Shown one piece after another: positions 36,321-48,484 of a DNA stretch of 64,000 nt. The stretch's first letter is position 1, and the number at the start of each line of letters is the position of its first letter. This DNA comes from Hetaerina americana (taxonomy: Eukaryota; Arthropoda; Insecta; Odonata; Calopterygidae), in NCBI GenBank assembly GCA_022747635.1, contig JAKTNV010000001.1, positions 34,987,851 through 35,051,850 of the forward strand. The letters are read 5' to 3'. The position numbers were made by a program, and so were the translations under genes. Under the pieces are notes generated by a model that saw only the letters and a list, made by a program, of their open reading frames with translations, was not told the DNA's origin and made no database searches.

Positions 36321-39115
36321 CGCAGGAGGAAGCGTTTATTGTTTTAGCTCTCTGCGGTAGCAAAACGCGGCATGTGATTGGATTCTTCATAAAATTAGGT
36401 AGCAAAATAACCAAAATCGTCTCTCTTGGGTCTCAAATTGTGACCAACCGAAGAATGTTTTCATAGCCGCTCAAATAAAACAGCAAAAAATCAGAAGCAT
36501 GGTTACGAATCTTTATTTTTGGAACCTAGAGTTAAGTAATTATGTTTTTTAGGTCACTAGTCTCAAGTTTTGTTCGCATTATGTTGCCTGTGGATTGATT
36601 TTGAGTCCTAGGTTATTATTTCTTGAATCTCAGTTTAGAGATATGTGGAAAAGGCTATTCGCCGGGAAAGCACAAGATCATACTTCAGTTTAGAGATAGT
36701 TTACACTTTTTCTGTGCACTTGGATCGGTGAATAAACGTACTTCGAGCAAACAATTTTCTTTGTACCGTATGTCTAACGGTTCAATTACTGAAGTCCAAA
36801 TTATAGTTTTTATCAATTTCGATATTTGAGATTATGATATCTCTGGCGTGAATGTAGACCTGGGCTAATGGTGACTATATAACAATAGCAAAACAGAGAG
36901 ACCTAGTTCAAGTTATTTATAATTTCAAACCAAAGTTTCATGAGGTCAACTTTTAAGGGACGCATTGAGGAAATATAGCCATATGTATCATTTCAAGCGT
37001 TCCGAAAAATTATTTTAATTGTGATTTAAATGGCATTATTTTCGTTGATTTGAGATAGCTTCATTAATTATATTTGGAAAATAAAGTTTATAATTTATTT
37101 CATTATAAATTGAAGATTGTGAAGTTTGCTAAAACATCATATTCCTGAGAAATAGTTCAGCTACTCTTTATCCATGTTAGTAGGACGCCTCGGTTGTATT
37201 ATCACTCTTTCTGACGGTGGGATACAGCTTCCTATTTACATGAGATTCGGTGTGAATGACGCGGGATGTGGGATAAGGGTCGCGCTAAACTTGACTATAG
37301 GAGACTACAACCTATTCAATAATCGGAGACACCGAAACTCTACGATTTTCATTCTGTTATTTCCTTGAGCTTTTCTAAACTGGAACAAGAGCGAGCCAAT
37401 AGTACCGTCTATCACGTCTTTCTCTAAGCTTGGATTCTGGATCCCCATCAATCCTCAAAACAATAGTAAAATGTCTCAGCCGTTCCAATAACACCCTGCA
37501 GATGTCGTACTCGAGTTTCCTCTTGCTCTCTCGATCTGTGTTCCTCTCTCCCTCTCTATCCATTCCCACGCTTCCCCTCTTCTCCCCAAGAGGTGACCCG
37601 ATTCCGGGCCGGAGACCAAACTCACACACACAACCCTCGGTCGAATTTCCACCAATTCCGTGTCCCTCAATCCACTCGCACTCCCGGCCTGGTTTTCCTT
37701 CCACCTGAGGACCCCACTCCAACACCCCGACCTTCCCCCTAAACCCTCGGGAGGCGTTACGGTCCCCTGGACACCCTGCATCCCCGTTGATGTTCCGATT
37801 CCCAACTCGTCGTGCACCACAAAGTTGATTAAGTCTCGCACACTAGTTTTCTTTTTCCCTCCAAGGGACGCACTTGAAGAGATGAACACGTCAGACCTTC
37901 CATCGTTTCCCGAGTCTATAATTCGTTTCCCCTCTCGGTAATTTTAAATCCCTCAATTCACCTCCCTTCTCTCTGTATAACTTAAGGTCCAGTTCCCACA
38001 AACTTCCCCTGACCTTCTAATACCTGCTCGACCAATCGGATCGGATGAATGGCTCCACATTGTTAATTAAGTTGGTATTCATGGCAATGATTCATATTCT
38101 TAGATTTAGGACTTATTTTTATTTCACATGCCATCATTTGGCACTATTACAATTGATTAGCACACCTGTTTATTGATTGCGCAGGAAGAATGTTCAAATC
38201 AAGAAATATTCAGGAACTGATATTGAAGAATCGTTATTTCTATCGGACCTAATTGATATCATTTTATTTAAAGTGAGTACTGAGGTCAATCCTAGTGAAT
38301 CCTTTAAACAATTATCATGAGTTTTTAAAGAAGGAGAAAAGTTAGCCGGACTTGTGACGAAAATCAAAATACACGCTTAGGTTAAAATATATCTGATTTC
38401 GATGAAACATTCGTCTTACTTATTACCTACTAAATTACCTCCTTAGTTTTAAAGTCAAATTCTCCAAACATTTTCCTTTGGATTGACGAGATGTCAGTAA
38501 ATGGCTCTAAATTTTATATCTTGCTACCTCTCCCAATTATAACAGAGCCTGACTAATTGATTATTCTACGATATAATGAATACTTTTACCATCTTCTCCG
38601 GCTATGGATGTAATTTAATAGCAATTTGCATTGCATAGAGTATTATTTCTAATCAAAATTGTGATACACTCAAATGAAATAAAAAATAAACTCATTAAAT
38701 AAGAGCATGAAGTGCATTCGTTTTTCAACGGTATCTTTGTACTCCCATAAAAATATCATGCATCACACTGTTACAGCTGGCATTCAAGATCTATTGCTTT
38801 TAGGTTTACAAAAGAGCCTTAATATTTTAACATATCCGTAATCCTTCAGTAAATTTCAAATGCCGAAGAGAATTGTTAATTGAGCAACTTAACTACAACC
38901 CACGAGTACAGCAAGCGAGTGCCAGTTGTATTTTATCAATTCTGTTCTTTTATTTTCTCCAAGCATAATTATATACACACATATATATTACACGTTCGTA
39001 TACTTTCTAAGAAAGAGGGCTTCATATTTCTAACGTTACTGGTCATAATTGCGGATAGGGAAAAATTAATCCTTGCATGAGCAACTCATGGAATTCGCAG
39101 GCAAACAAAATTTCT
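36321..39115. other. AT-rich noncoding sequence containing a smaller GC-rich patch
   Basis: Nothing was recognised in 36321-37400 or 37980-39115. The patch 37410-37960 is C/T-rich on +, with antisense frames of 116-137 codons that have no recognisable domain. Confidence 0.45.
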
Positions 39116-39117
39116 AA

Positions 39118-40125
39118 TCAAACACCTCTGGGAAATAAATGGCTCCCGTTCGCTCTGAGTTTATTCGAGGGGCACGAAATATTTTTCTTGAACGACGCCG
39201 CCGCGTTCGTCGAAGAACTTTCATGATGTCGAAATATTCCGACGAAGACATTCCTTCCCCCGCCCCGATCGTAACAAAAAAGGATCTCTCGGAATATTTC
39301 GATGAATTCCGAGCGCAGTCCCCTTATCATTTTTACGCGACCCCGCGGTTTAGGTGCTTCGCCATCCAGCCGGTTTCCGAAAGAGAAATAAAAATTGCCA
39401 CTGGGGTTTAGTGAGGTCGAGAATGAATCGGGAGGGGAAGGGGAAAAGTGGGCATTACATCCCGTATCATTTCTCTCTCTCTCTTTCTTTTTTCCCTTTT
39501 TACAAACGACTCTTCGCGCGTGAACGCGTATATTTTCCCATGAGCATAACGACCCCAATATCCCCACCTCTGCCGAGTCCTCCGGCACCCACCGAAGTGG
39601 AACCACTGCCTCCTCCGCCTTCCAACCCCTTGGAATTCTTGAATTATTCAAGGAGTGAAGTTGTGCGGCGAGGGGAAGAAAGGGTGAGGGCGGGAAGGGC
39701 CTCACCCGCTTGAACCTTGCGCCGCCGAATCCGACCTCCCGGCCGCCAGCCGCTGGGAAACGTTTTAAACATTTCATGCGCCCTGCGGGCGGGGTGGCGC
39801 CACCGCGGCAGGGGGACCTCGCAACATCTCCCACCTCCGCCGCCACCGTTCTTCCCTTCGCCCGCGTCTCCCACGCCTCGACCTCCGAGTCGACACTTCT
39901 TTAACCCACGGGCTACCTTTTCTGAGGGAGAAACAAGGACCCTGGGCCGTCGGGTGGAGAAGCAAGGGGGAGAGTCAGGGCGTGTGTCGCTAGTCGTCTC
40001 CCGTACCCACACGAACACTCTGGGACGTTACCCATGTGCCCGATGCTTGCTCGTCATATTTCTCATTGAATTTTCAAGAGAGAGGAAAACTGTCGAGGTG
40101 GCACTTATCTTTAGGAATATGTAAT
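39118..40125. other. GC/CpG-rich island with the longest ORF of the window
   Basis: CpG is frequent throughout. The longest open frame of the window (242 codons, minus strand, 39118-39846) lies here, but its translation is basic, low in complexity in places and matches no family I know. Competing frames of 90-135 codons are open on the + strand. The absence of stops is explained by base composition, so I do not call a gene. Confidence 0.45.
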
Positions 40126-41265
40126 AAATTAATAAACACTTTTTACCCTTTTGTGTGCTCGTAGACATTCTTGGAGACGTAATATATAGCGTTTAACAAA
40201 ATTGATCAAAGCGGTGTATAATATAAAGAACACAATTAAATTAACTGCTATCAATTTCCATTTTTACTTAAAATAATTCTATTATATTCAAAATCGGAAC
40301 GGTCGTGAGCATCGTTTTTGCAACGACCAAGTCCCCATCATGCTCCAAAGCTAAGATTTTTAGGGCAAGCGTTTGTACGGAAAAAATATTAAGTCACAAT
40401 TGGTATGATTTCTATAAGTTGTACAAGTACTTGGAGAAATTATTTATGTATTTCCGTATCTGGTAGTAAGTTAAACCAAATGAATTCAAAATTCTTGCCC
40501 GATGATGTTGGAGGAAGATTCCATGGAATCTAGGATGCTGACCTAAATATATATAATTGTACAAACAGTGAAGCGAAATAGTTTTTACATAAAATAAAAG
40601 TTTAACATAAAATTTAAGTTTCTAAAAATATCGAATACAATATTTTTAATAATCAAGTACCGCAATAGTCATAAATATTAGGCTCCAGTCCTCAAAAATG
40701 TACGTTAAGAATTCAGTAAAAAGCTATTTAAAAAATTAATTTGGATTCATATTATTATAGCCGCTAATCTGTTTTCAACTCTAAACCTTTCAAGAGTGTC
40801 GGTATTTTTGGGAATATCTGGCCTTTTTCTCCAAGCTTACAGCAGGTTGAACGGTATTTACCCTCCCCTTCTCTGGAGTCGCCACTTAAAAGTAGCCAAT
40901 GACGATTATTTCCGGCATATCTTAACCTCCCTCCTCCATGGCATGCCCGACTCCCTAACCGGCCAGATTAGCTAGCTGACCTTAAATGCGCAGAATGCGT
41001 CAGCAGGCGAGCTCCTGCCACAGCAGGTAGCTCTGACAAATAGCCTAGAATCACGGCGCAACAAATATGTTCGGGGAAGTTATACGAGCGTCAAACTTGA
41101 GGTTATCCAGCGATACAATCACAGCCCCGCCGGACTAATCTAGATGCACTGCTTATCTCTCCCACTCACGTTCTTTGCGTAAATTTACATGCAAACACTT
41201 CATACACACCCGTAATATCCTATTCCAACTATATTAATATGCATGTGTTCATGTGTTTATGTATA
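40126..41265. other. AT-rich noncoding sequence with a GC-richer 3' part
   Basis: Nothing was recognised. The stretch 40850-41160 is GC-richer and has a small hairpin (GCAGG/CCTGC) near 41002-41020, but no A/B boxes or ORF. Confidence 0.45.
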
Positions 41266-41296
41266 TGTAATATATATATATATATATATGTTTATG

Positions 41297-41330
<34 letters not shown>

Positions 41331-41460
41331 GTGTATTCATCATATATATTTCATATATATGATTCATATATATATACATGAATGTATATATATATATATA
41401 TACAAAAATATATATGCATATACAAACAAATAAATAAATATATATATTTATATATATTGG
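41266..41460. repeat. Compound (TA)n-rich array
   Basis: Several TA runs are separated by GTTTATG, TTCATCATA, TTCA and AATAAATA units. This is a degenerate compound microsatellite and not a single array. Confidence 0.9.
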
Positions 41461-41614
41461 AAATGGAACGCTCTTCAGTGACGTACAAATGCATACATAA
41501 AACTATTGATGTAGATTTTTTAAACGCAGGAACACAAAGAAAGGATATTCACATATGTAGTTTTGACGTTTCGACGGCACGACCGTCATCATCAGAATAC
41601 CGTATGCCGTTCTA

Positions 41615-41615
<1 letters not shown>
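41461..41615 (-). mobile_element. Block between simple repeats carrying a hammerhead core (Penelope-like relic?)
   Basis: About 150 bp of unique-looking sequence is bounded by TA repeat on the left and CT/TA repeat on the right. It contains the hammerhead-like motif at 41560-41600 on the minus strand. Penelope-like elements are known to carry such ribozymes in their terminal repeats. The mobile-element assignment is an inference from that one motif and the location. Confidence 0.35.
41560..41600 (-). ncRNA. Hammerhead ribozyme-like motif with intact core
   Basis: Minus-strand order: GTATT (stem I strand), CTGATGA (41589-41595, exact CUGANGA core), one unpaired T, stem II GACGG/CCGTC with loop TCGTG (41573-41587), GAAA (41569-41572), C, GTC (candidate cleavage triplet, 41565-41567), AAAAC (41560-41564, pairs with GTATT at 4 of 5 positions). 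Stem III would be only A-U and C-G with no loop, so a single copy could not fold fully and a dimer would be needed. Core and stem II are seen directly. Activity is unknown. Confidence 0.5.

Positions 41616-41691
<76 letters not shown>
41616..41691. repeat. (CT)n-(TA)n compound microsatellite
   Basis: About 30 bp of CT repeat switches directly to about 45 bp of TA repeat. Confidence 0.95.
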
Positions 41692-41695
<4 letters not shown>

Positions 41696-42690
41696 GTGTA
41701 CGCATATAAAGATAATTAAACTAATTCGTTTAATTTTATAAAATCTAAGCGTAATAACGTCTCTCAATAACCCCAGTCGATGAATCATATTTGAGAAACG
41801 ACCTCCAAGCACAGTTAACAACCGGAAGGTCAGTTTGGAAGGTGATCATAGAGCACGTACAACCATTACTAAACCAGACGGCGAGTGAAATTCATACATC
41901 AGGGTAAGGTAAATATAAACACTACCGAGAAGTCCCAACCAGTGGTAAGTATCGAAGTAATAATTAGTTAGATAGTTAAATTATTTCATGTAGCGAATAG
42001 CGAAATTCATTCCTGTTCATTCGTGTTGTCATTCCTATGGCATATACTATTACCTTTCGTTCATATGCACAATTATATGATAATACCTTCTCTAAAGCGG
42101 TCTTTTGGTTTTTACACTGCACCTTCATGACCCAAGATAAATGTCAGAGATGTATCAATCCAATAATAAGTCACACGATCAAATTATCAGAGGTATTTAA
42201 ACATGCATATATTAATAAATGATTTTCAAATCTAAAGATGATCAATTGCCGAGTGATCACAAGTTGTAGAGCTAATGTACGATTTTGACTGTTTAGACAA
42301 ATGGTGCTCACCATTCCGCAATCTGTATCATAATCTTGCATCCAAAACATTCATCGAAACTCACGCGGGAATTCGTCAGGGGTGACTTTACGACCCCAAT
42401 GCATCGTTGTTATATCCTATACATGCGTGTTTGTAAATTATTGTATGCTAATTAAAAAACGTCCCTGAATCTACATTAAGGCAGATTTGCAACAACTTTA
42501 AAGCAAAGGTGTTAACAGGGTCTACAAAATTCCACTTTTTAAGAGATCTGTATATAGATTCAGATGGAGTATCAGAAAAGACTTCTTTTTGATTGATTCT
42601 TGATCCATCCTTGTTCGAAGTCATACTATCAATTTAACTGCGCACCCACACGTCACATCTGCGTTTACTTCACCTATCAGTAGAATCAAA
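41692..42690. other. AT-rich noncoding sequence
   Basis: Nothing was recognised. Confidence 0.5.
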
Positions 42691-42699
42691 GTTTAATTT

Positions 42700-43740
42700 A
42701 ATGTCAGTCTCCCAGAGTCAAATTCACAGCGTCCATGCGAACGTGACTCGAATCCCACGTCACCAAAGCCGCTGCCGATGGATTATCGGTTGAATTATTC
42801 GGTTCTCCTACATGGGAGGGGGTATAGAGAGACTTTCGTGTCTTTGACGGAAATTCTTCGTCGTGCTTTTGTTTCAGGGATGGACGAGTGGGCGAACTTC
42901 CCGAGCGGAGAGTCTCCGAGAGGCCAAGTAAATATTCCATGCGCCCTCGTGGCTCTTTCAGAGAATTTCCCTTCTCGTGTTCCGTCCCCGCCCACGGTCC
43001 CCTTTTGATATAAATGAGAAGGCTCGTGGCATGGCCTTCTCCGCCCTGTAATAAGAATAATACGGGCTTTTGTGCCCGCGCTCTCCGGCTCTTTTACCGC
43101 GCACCGCCTCCTCTTCTCGGGTTACCCCCTCCTGATCCATTGCTCCCACCTCCAACCGCAGCCCATTCGCCTACCGCACTCCCACCCTCCCTTTCCCTCT
43201 TTGTTTCTGCCAAACCGCATTTAATCTCGCAAAATCCCACCCCCCTCCCGCTCCACCTCCTCGTCGCCAACCCCTTCCTTTCGCGCTCCCCCATCCATTT
43301 CTCTCGGTTCTTGCGTATCCCGTTCCGCGCCGAAAAGTGACGACGAGTATTTCGGGGCCACTCTTCAGCGCTCTCGTCCCGCCCAATGCCGGCGCCCTCT
43401 CGAATCACGGGCCGCGGCGGTGGTCGGGATGTGGCGGGGGTCGTCGAGTTTTCGCTTTGGTCTCCTCCCCCCTACTCCTCGCGATCCTTTTCTTCCTATC
43501 CCTCTCTACCCATTCCACCCTCTTGTATCCTCCGCGCCCGACTCATCCCTCTCCTGTGCTTAGAGAGGGATGGCCCGGAGTCGTGCGGTGGAAATTCCGG
43601 CTGGGATGAATTGAGGGCGGAGGGAAGAGGAGATGAGGATTTTGCGCAATTTGTGAAGGGGACGCCCGGTGTGCTCGGCATCGAGGTGGCCTCCCTTGGA
43701 AGCTTCGGCTTGTTTGAGGGAGGTAACCCTTGTCAATCCT
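42700..43740. other. GC/CpG-rich island
   Basis: CpG-rich throughout, C/T-rich on + at 43080-43560, mixed at 43560-43740. Several 90-120-codon frames are open on both strands without recognisable domains. It contains a TATA-like box with a GC box upstream at about 43 kb. Confidence 0.45.
43009..43015 (+). promoter_or_regulatory. Candidate TATA box with upstream GC box
   Basis: TATAAAT lies about 20 bp downstream of CCCCGCCCAC in a CpG-rich island. The combination resembles a core promoter. No coding sequence downstream confirms it. Confidence 0.2.
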
Positions 43741-44920
43741 CGCCTTTTCTCTAATTCTCTGTATCCATCCCTCTCTTCCTCTCGTTCTCATTCCCTCCTC
43801 TTTATTTTTTTCCCTTTTGACCTTTCAGTTCTCCTCTATCCACATCTCTCATTCTCTCCCCCATTTTTCCCCCTCGCCTTCGTTTTACCTTTTATCCCCG
43901 CTCTCATTGTCACTTTCCTTCTTCCTCTACTACTCACATGATCAATCTTTTTCTCTTACTCTTATATCTTTATCAACTTAAATTCACTATATCTCAAAAT
44001 CCCTATATTACCTAGGTATCTCCCCTTATTCTCTCACTCTTAATCTTAATATTCTCTCTTGTTCTCTATCTTCCTTTCTCAATTTCTCTTCCCTTTTCAC
44101 AAGCACATTCTCTCTATATATTTCAATACCTTTTACTTTCCCCATTTTACATTTTTTATCTCTTTCTTTTTAGCTACAAGTCTCTTACTCCCCCTCCCTC
44201 TGACTCTCATGCTCCCTTTAATATTCTCCTCTCGTTACTCATGGTCTCATGTTCTCTACTCTCCGCTCTTTGTGTCTCATATTCTATTATCTCTAGTCAC
44301 TCTCTTTGATATACTCACATCCCTCCAATTCCTCCCTCTGTACTCTTAATATACCGCATCAACTCTCTCCCTCTGCTCTAACTCTAGATCCTCTCCGTAT
44401 CTCTATTTATTCTCTTTCTCTCAACTACCTTTATATTCGCTCTTTATCGCCCACCTTCTGGACATCCTCTCGCGACTTTTTTACCCTTATCCTCCCGCTA
44501 ATACCTTATCCGTAAGTTCTTTTTTTCCTATTTATCTCTATACGTCTAACTCTCTTACCCTCTCTCTTTTATAATCTTCTCTCTGCGCTATCTCTCTTAC
44601 ACTCTTTTCAACTCCCTTCTATACTTCCCCTTTCCCTTACTATCCCTCTCATAATTTCTATCCTACCCTCACTCCTACTATGTCTCTCCAACGCTCTCTA
44701 TTAAGTTATGTACCCTGTTTACTCTATCATATCTTTCTATCCTACTCACTTTATCCTATTTTCTCTTTCATACTCAATTTCATTCATACTAATTCTCTCT
44801 TACTTACTCTCTTCAAAACACACTCAATACTGCACCCTCTCTACTACTATTACCCCACTTTTCTCTCTCTAATACTCTGACTACTACTCACTCTCCACCC
44901 TCTCTTTCTCTACTGCTCCG

Positions 44921-45111
44921 GCCCCGGTGGCGGTGGGGTAACGTCCTCGCCTGCCAACCCAGAGGCCGCGAGTTCGATTCCCGCCCAGATGGATTTTCCT
45001 CCATCGTAGGGCTTGGTTGTACGTTATGTCCTAAGGTTAGATGGAAGAAGAGACTACAATTCTCTATCTCACCAATTTAAGTCGATAAATAAATAAAATA
45101 AGGAAATAAAT
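44921..45111 (+). mobile_element. tRNA-Gly-like SINE, family C, inserted in the pyrimidine tract
   Basis: The head (44921-44985) has an A-box-like region (GGTGGCGGTGGGGTAACG, 44926-44943), then CCTCGCCTGCC as in tRNA-Gly(GCC) around its anticodon, and a B-box (GAGTTCGATTCCCGC, 44970-44984). A body of about 85 bp follows, then an AATAAATA-type tail (45084-45111). The head and anticodon context suggest tRNA-Gly ancestry. It cannot be a working tRNA gene because the acceptor stem does not close and the anticodon stem is disrupted. A related tail lies at 31.26 kb. Confidence 0.8.
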
Positions 45112-45508
45112 ACTACTATCTCTCTCTACTACTTCATCTCTAATACTCTCTCTCTAATATTCTCTCCCTAATACTATAAACCACTCTCTTTAATATTCTC
45201 TACCTGTAAAACTCTGTCTCTCTCTACTACTATATAAAAGTCTCTTTCCTACTCACGATCTGTACTGCTCTCATTCTACCATTCCCACTTCACAACTATT
45301 ACTCTCTACTCCTATCACTCTATCATGATCTATCTCTCTCTCAATACTACTACTTACCTTCTATTACCTTAGTACTTACCTTAATAATACTCACTGTTCC
45401 TACTACTATCTCTTTTACGCCTTCTCTCTCTACGAATTTCCCTCTCTACCACTTTCACTCTCTCTACTAATTTCTCCACATTTTTCACCATCTTTCCAGT
45501 ACTCTCTC

Positions 45509-45572
45509 TCTCCTTTTCTCTCCCTCTCCGTTACTATCACTCTCCTTTTCTCTCCCTCTCCGTTACTATCAC
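45509..45572. repeat. Two exact copies of a 32-bp unit
   Basis: A 32-bp pyrimidine unit (45509-45540) is repeated without change at 45541-45572 inside the polypyrimidine tract. It contains the rare GTTACTATCAC string, which makes the duplication obvious. Confidence 0.85.
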
Positions 45573-45589
45573 TCTCCTCTTCTCTCTCA

Positions 45590-46500
45590 CTGCTACTCTC
45601 TCTCTACTACTCTCTCTATACTAATATCTCTCTACTAATATCTCTCTATACTAATATCTCTCTACTAATATCTCTCTACTAATATCTCTCTACTACTCTC
45701 TCTCCCTACTACTCTCTCTCTCTACTACTCTCTCTCTCTACTACTCTCTCTCTCTACTACTCTCTCTCTCTACTACTCTCTCTCTACTACTCTCTCTCTC
45801 TACTACTCTCTCTCTCTACTACTCTCTCTCTCTACTACTCTCTCTCTACTACTCTCTCTCTCTACCACTCTCTCTCTCTCTACCACTCTCTCTCTCTCTA
45901 CCACTCTCTCTCTCTCTCTACCACTCTCTCTCTCTACCACTCTCTCTCTCTACCACTCTCTCTCTCTACCACTCTCTCTCTCTCTACCACTCTCTCTCTC
46001 TCTACCACTCTCTCTCTCTCTACCACTCTCTCTCTCTCTACCACTCTCTCTCTCTCTACCACTCTCTCTCTCTCTACCACTCTCTCTCTCTCTACCACTC
46101 TCTCTCTCTCTCTACCACTCTCTCTCTCTCTACCACTCTCTCTCTCTACCACTCTCTCTCTCTCTACCACTCTCTCTCTCTACCACTCTCTCTCTCTACC
46201 ACTCTCTCTCTCTCTACCACTCTCTCTCTCTCTACCACTCTCTCTCTCTCTACCACTCTCTCTCTCTCTACCACTCTCTCTCTCTCTACCACTCTCTCTC
46301 TCTACCACTCTCTCTCTCTCTACCACTCTCTCTCTCTCTACCACTCTCTCTCTCTCTCTACCACTCTCTCTCTCTCTCTACCACTCTGTCTCTCTCTCTA
46401 CTACTCTGTCTCTCTCTCTACTACTCTGTCTCTCTCTCTACTACTCTGTCTCTCTCTCTACTACTCTGTCTCTCTCTCTACTACTCTGCCTCTCTTTACT
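45590..46500. repeat. Minisatellite of 16-20-bp CT-rich units
   Basis: Units consist of a hexamer (TACTAC or TACCAC) plus a CT run. The left part (about 45600-45860) uses TACTAC, with ACTAATAT variants first. The centre (about 45860-46385) uses TACCAC, mainly 18-bp units. The right end (about 46386-46490) has five 20-bp units with TACTAC and a single G (CTGTCTCT). The ordered variants show how the array grew. Confidence 0.9.
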
Positions 46501-47565
46501 ACTCCCTCCCTCTAGACTACTCCCTCGCTCTACTTTCTCCACTGCTTTCTCTCCAGTACTCAGGCTATATTACTCTTTCTCTACCACTTTTCTCTTAATT
46601 TTTCGCCGTCTTCCCCTTTCTTTAACAATAAATGTTTCTCTTTATCCTAGTTCTTCGTATATTTCTGCTCTTAGCCTAGTCTAATAATGTACTCTCTCTC
46701 CCCCAACTCGGTTTAAAACTCATCTCATTTCTCTTTACGCACTCTCCCTACGCTACTACTTCATTTTTACTTTTTACCAGTGTTAACTTTCTGTCTACTC
46801 TTTTGCTCTCCCTAGTACTTTTTTAATTTCTCTCTCTTTATCCTCTTTCTCCCTACTCTCTCAATCTCTACTCTCTATGTCCCCTTTTTGAATCTCTCCT
46901 ACTCTCTGACTCGTACTTCCTATTTCCTACTCTAGCTCTCCTACCCTCTCTACTGCTATCTCTTTCTACTACTCTCTTTCCCTTCTCCTTTGATGTCCTT
47001 TTATTCTCTTTCTCCTACTTACCTACCTACTTACCTCCTTTCTTCTCTACTCCTCTTTCTGTACTACTCTCTCTCTCTCTCTTTACTCCTACTCTTTCCA
47101 TCCACTATTCTCTCAGCTACTCTTTCTCTCCTAGCATCGCTTTTTCTCTCCCATACTCTTTTTTTCATTTATACTCTTTCTCCCGTACTCTTTCTCTCTC
47201 TCTCCTAATCTTTCCATCTCTCTCTTTCTCTCTCTCCTACTTTTTCTCTCTCCCCTCTAATGTATCTCCTCTCCTTTTTTTCTTACTTTCTCTGCTCTCC
47301 CACTCTTTTCTCTCTTACTCTCTCCCTTCTATCTCACTGCTCGCTTTCTCCTTTCTCTCTGCTCCCTCTCCATTCTCTCACCTCACTCTCTCCTCTCTCT
47401 TTATATTACTCTCTCTCGATCCTGCTATCTCTCTGAATCCTACTCTCTCTATCCTTCTTTCATATTATATTATTCACTCTCACTCTCTCCTACTCTCTCT
47501 CTTTATCAAAATCTTTCTCCCCTATTCTTTCCCTCTCTCTTTCCAATCGTCTCTCTTTCTTTCTT

Positions 47566-48484
47566 GTCTACCCACCAGCTATCGTTTTTCCTATCTCTCT
47601 AAGTAATATGTTCAGTCTCATTTAATTCCTGAGTATTTTATCAGTAAATGTTTTCTTTTATTCTTCTATTCTCCTTTATGCCATACTTAACGTATTCAAT
47701 ATTTCTTGGTATTTACCAATTAGCGTTTATAATGCTCTGGAAGAAAAATCCACCGAGGTCTATTTTAGCGTAAATCGGTTTCGACAAAACCAATTTCAGT
47801 TGACTTCGCTGCGGCGGGAGAAAGGTTCGATGCCGGTATTAAATAGCTGCTTACAAGGATGCAAAAAATGATTGATCGTTAAGGCAACTAAGTTGAAAAA
47901 TAGCTAAATGCTCAATCTTTCCAATGATGTACCCAAAGTCGAGAATAAATTTGATTTTTTATGAAAAAATTGGACACCTTACTTTTCGAATCGCCCTCGT
48001 ATCTCCAAAGGCTGGGGGGCTCCCCCCCCCCTACCATGGCATTTGAAACTACTCCTTTTCTTTATCTACATGCTAAACTCTTCCTCATATCTTCTGCACG
48101 TATTCTATTTGCTATTTTCTCCTTGGCCTGTAGTATTCATTACTCCATTTGAAAAATGATCTTAAATTGTTTCTCTTCATAGACAACAGATTTTTTTTGG
48201 CATATACGGTAAACCCGAGTTGGTTCATTATTTATTAATGATAAAATGTATTGAAATCAAAATTATTTTAAATGTATCTTCTTAGTAAGCTACGGTCATT
48301 TCAGGAATATGTTTTATTAGATGAGCAATACCCACAATTTTTTGAGCGCTGAGAATTTTCTGAGGATTTGGGATAATGGAAGGGATCACTGAGACACGGA
48401 AGAGTAAAGATACACGGAACGTTATTATCACCTGATTTCACCGAAAGGGCCAAAAGCACTACAGTTGAATTAACCCTCGTGTCG
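47566..48484. other. AT-rich noncoding sequence
   Basis: Nothing was recognised. Confidence 0.5.

Larger units (their letters stand above)
43741..47565. repeat. 3.8-kb polypyrimidine tract
   Basis: Apart from the SINE at 44921-45111, the + strand is overwhelmingly C and T, with A as the main minority base and very little G. It is built from CTCT, CTAC, TTCT and similar words, with local tandem arrays in the middle. The complementary strand is a purine tract. No coding content is expected: the long minus-strand Arg/Glu/Val repeat frame is an artefact. Confidence 0.9.

Noticed and set aside
39118..39846. Longest open frame (242 codons, minus strand)
   Set aside because: It lies in a GC/CpG-rich island where stops are rare, + frames overlap it, the translation has no recognisable domain and low-complexity basic stretches. 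It would need transcript or conservation evidence.
44921..44992. Functional tRNA-Gly gene
   Set aside because: Anticodon stem and acceptor stem do not pair correctly and a SINE body and tail follow directly.
45934..46170. Arg/Glu/Val repeat protein on the minus strand
   Set aside because: Direct translation of the CT-rich minisatellite; no start or regulatory context.
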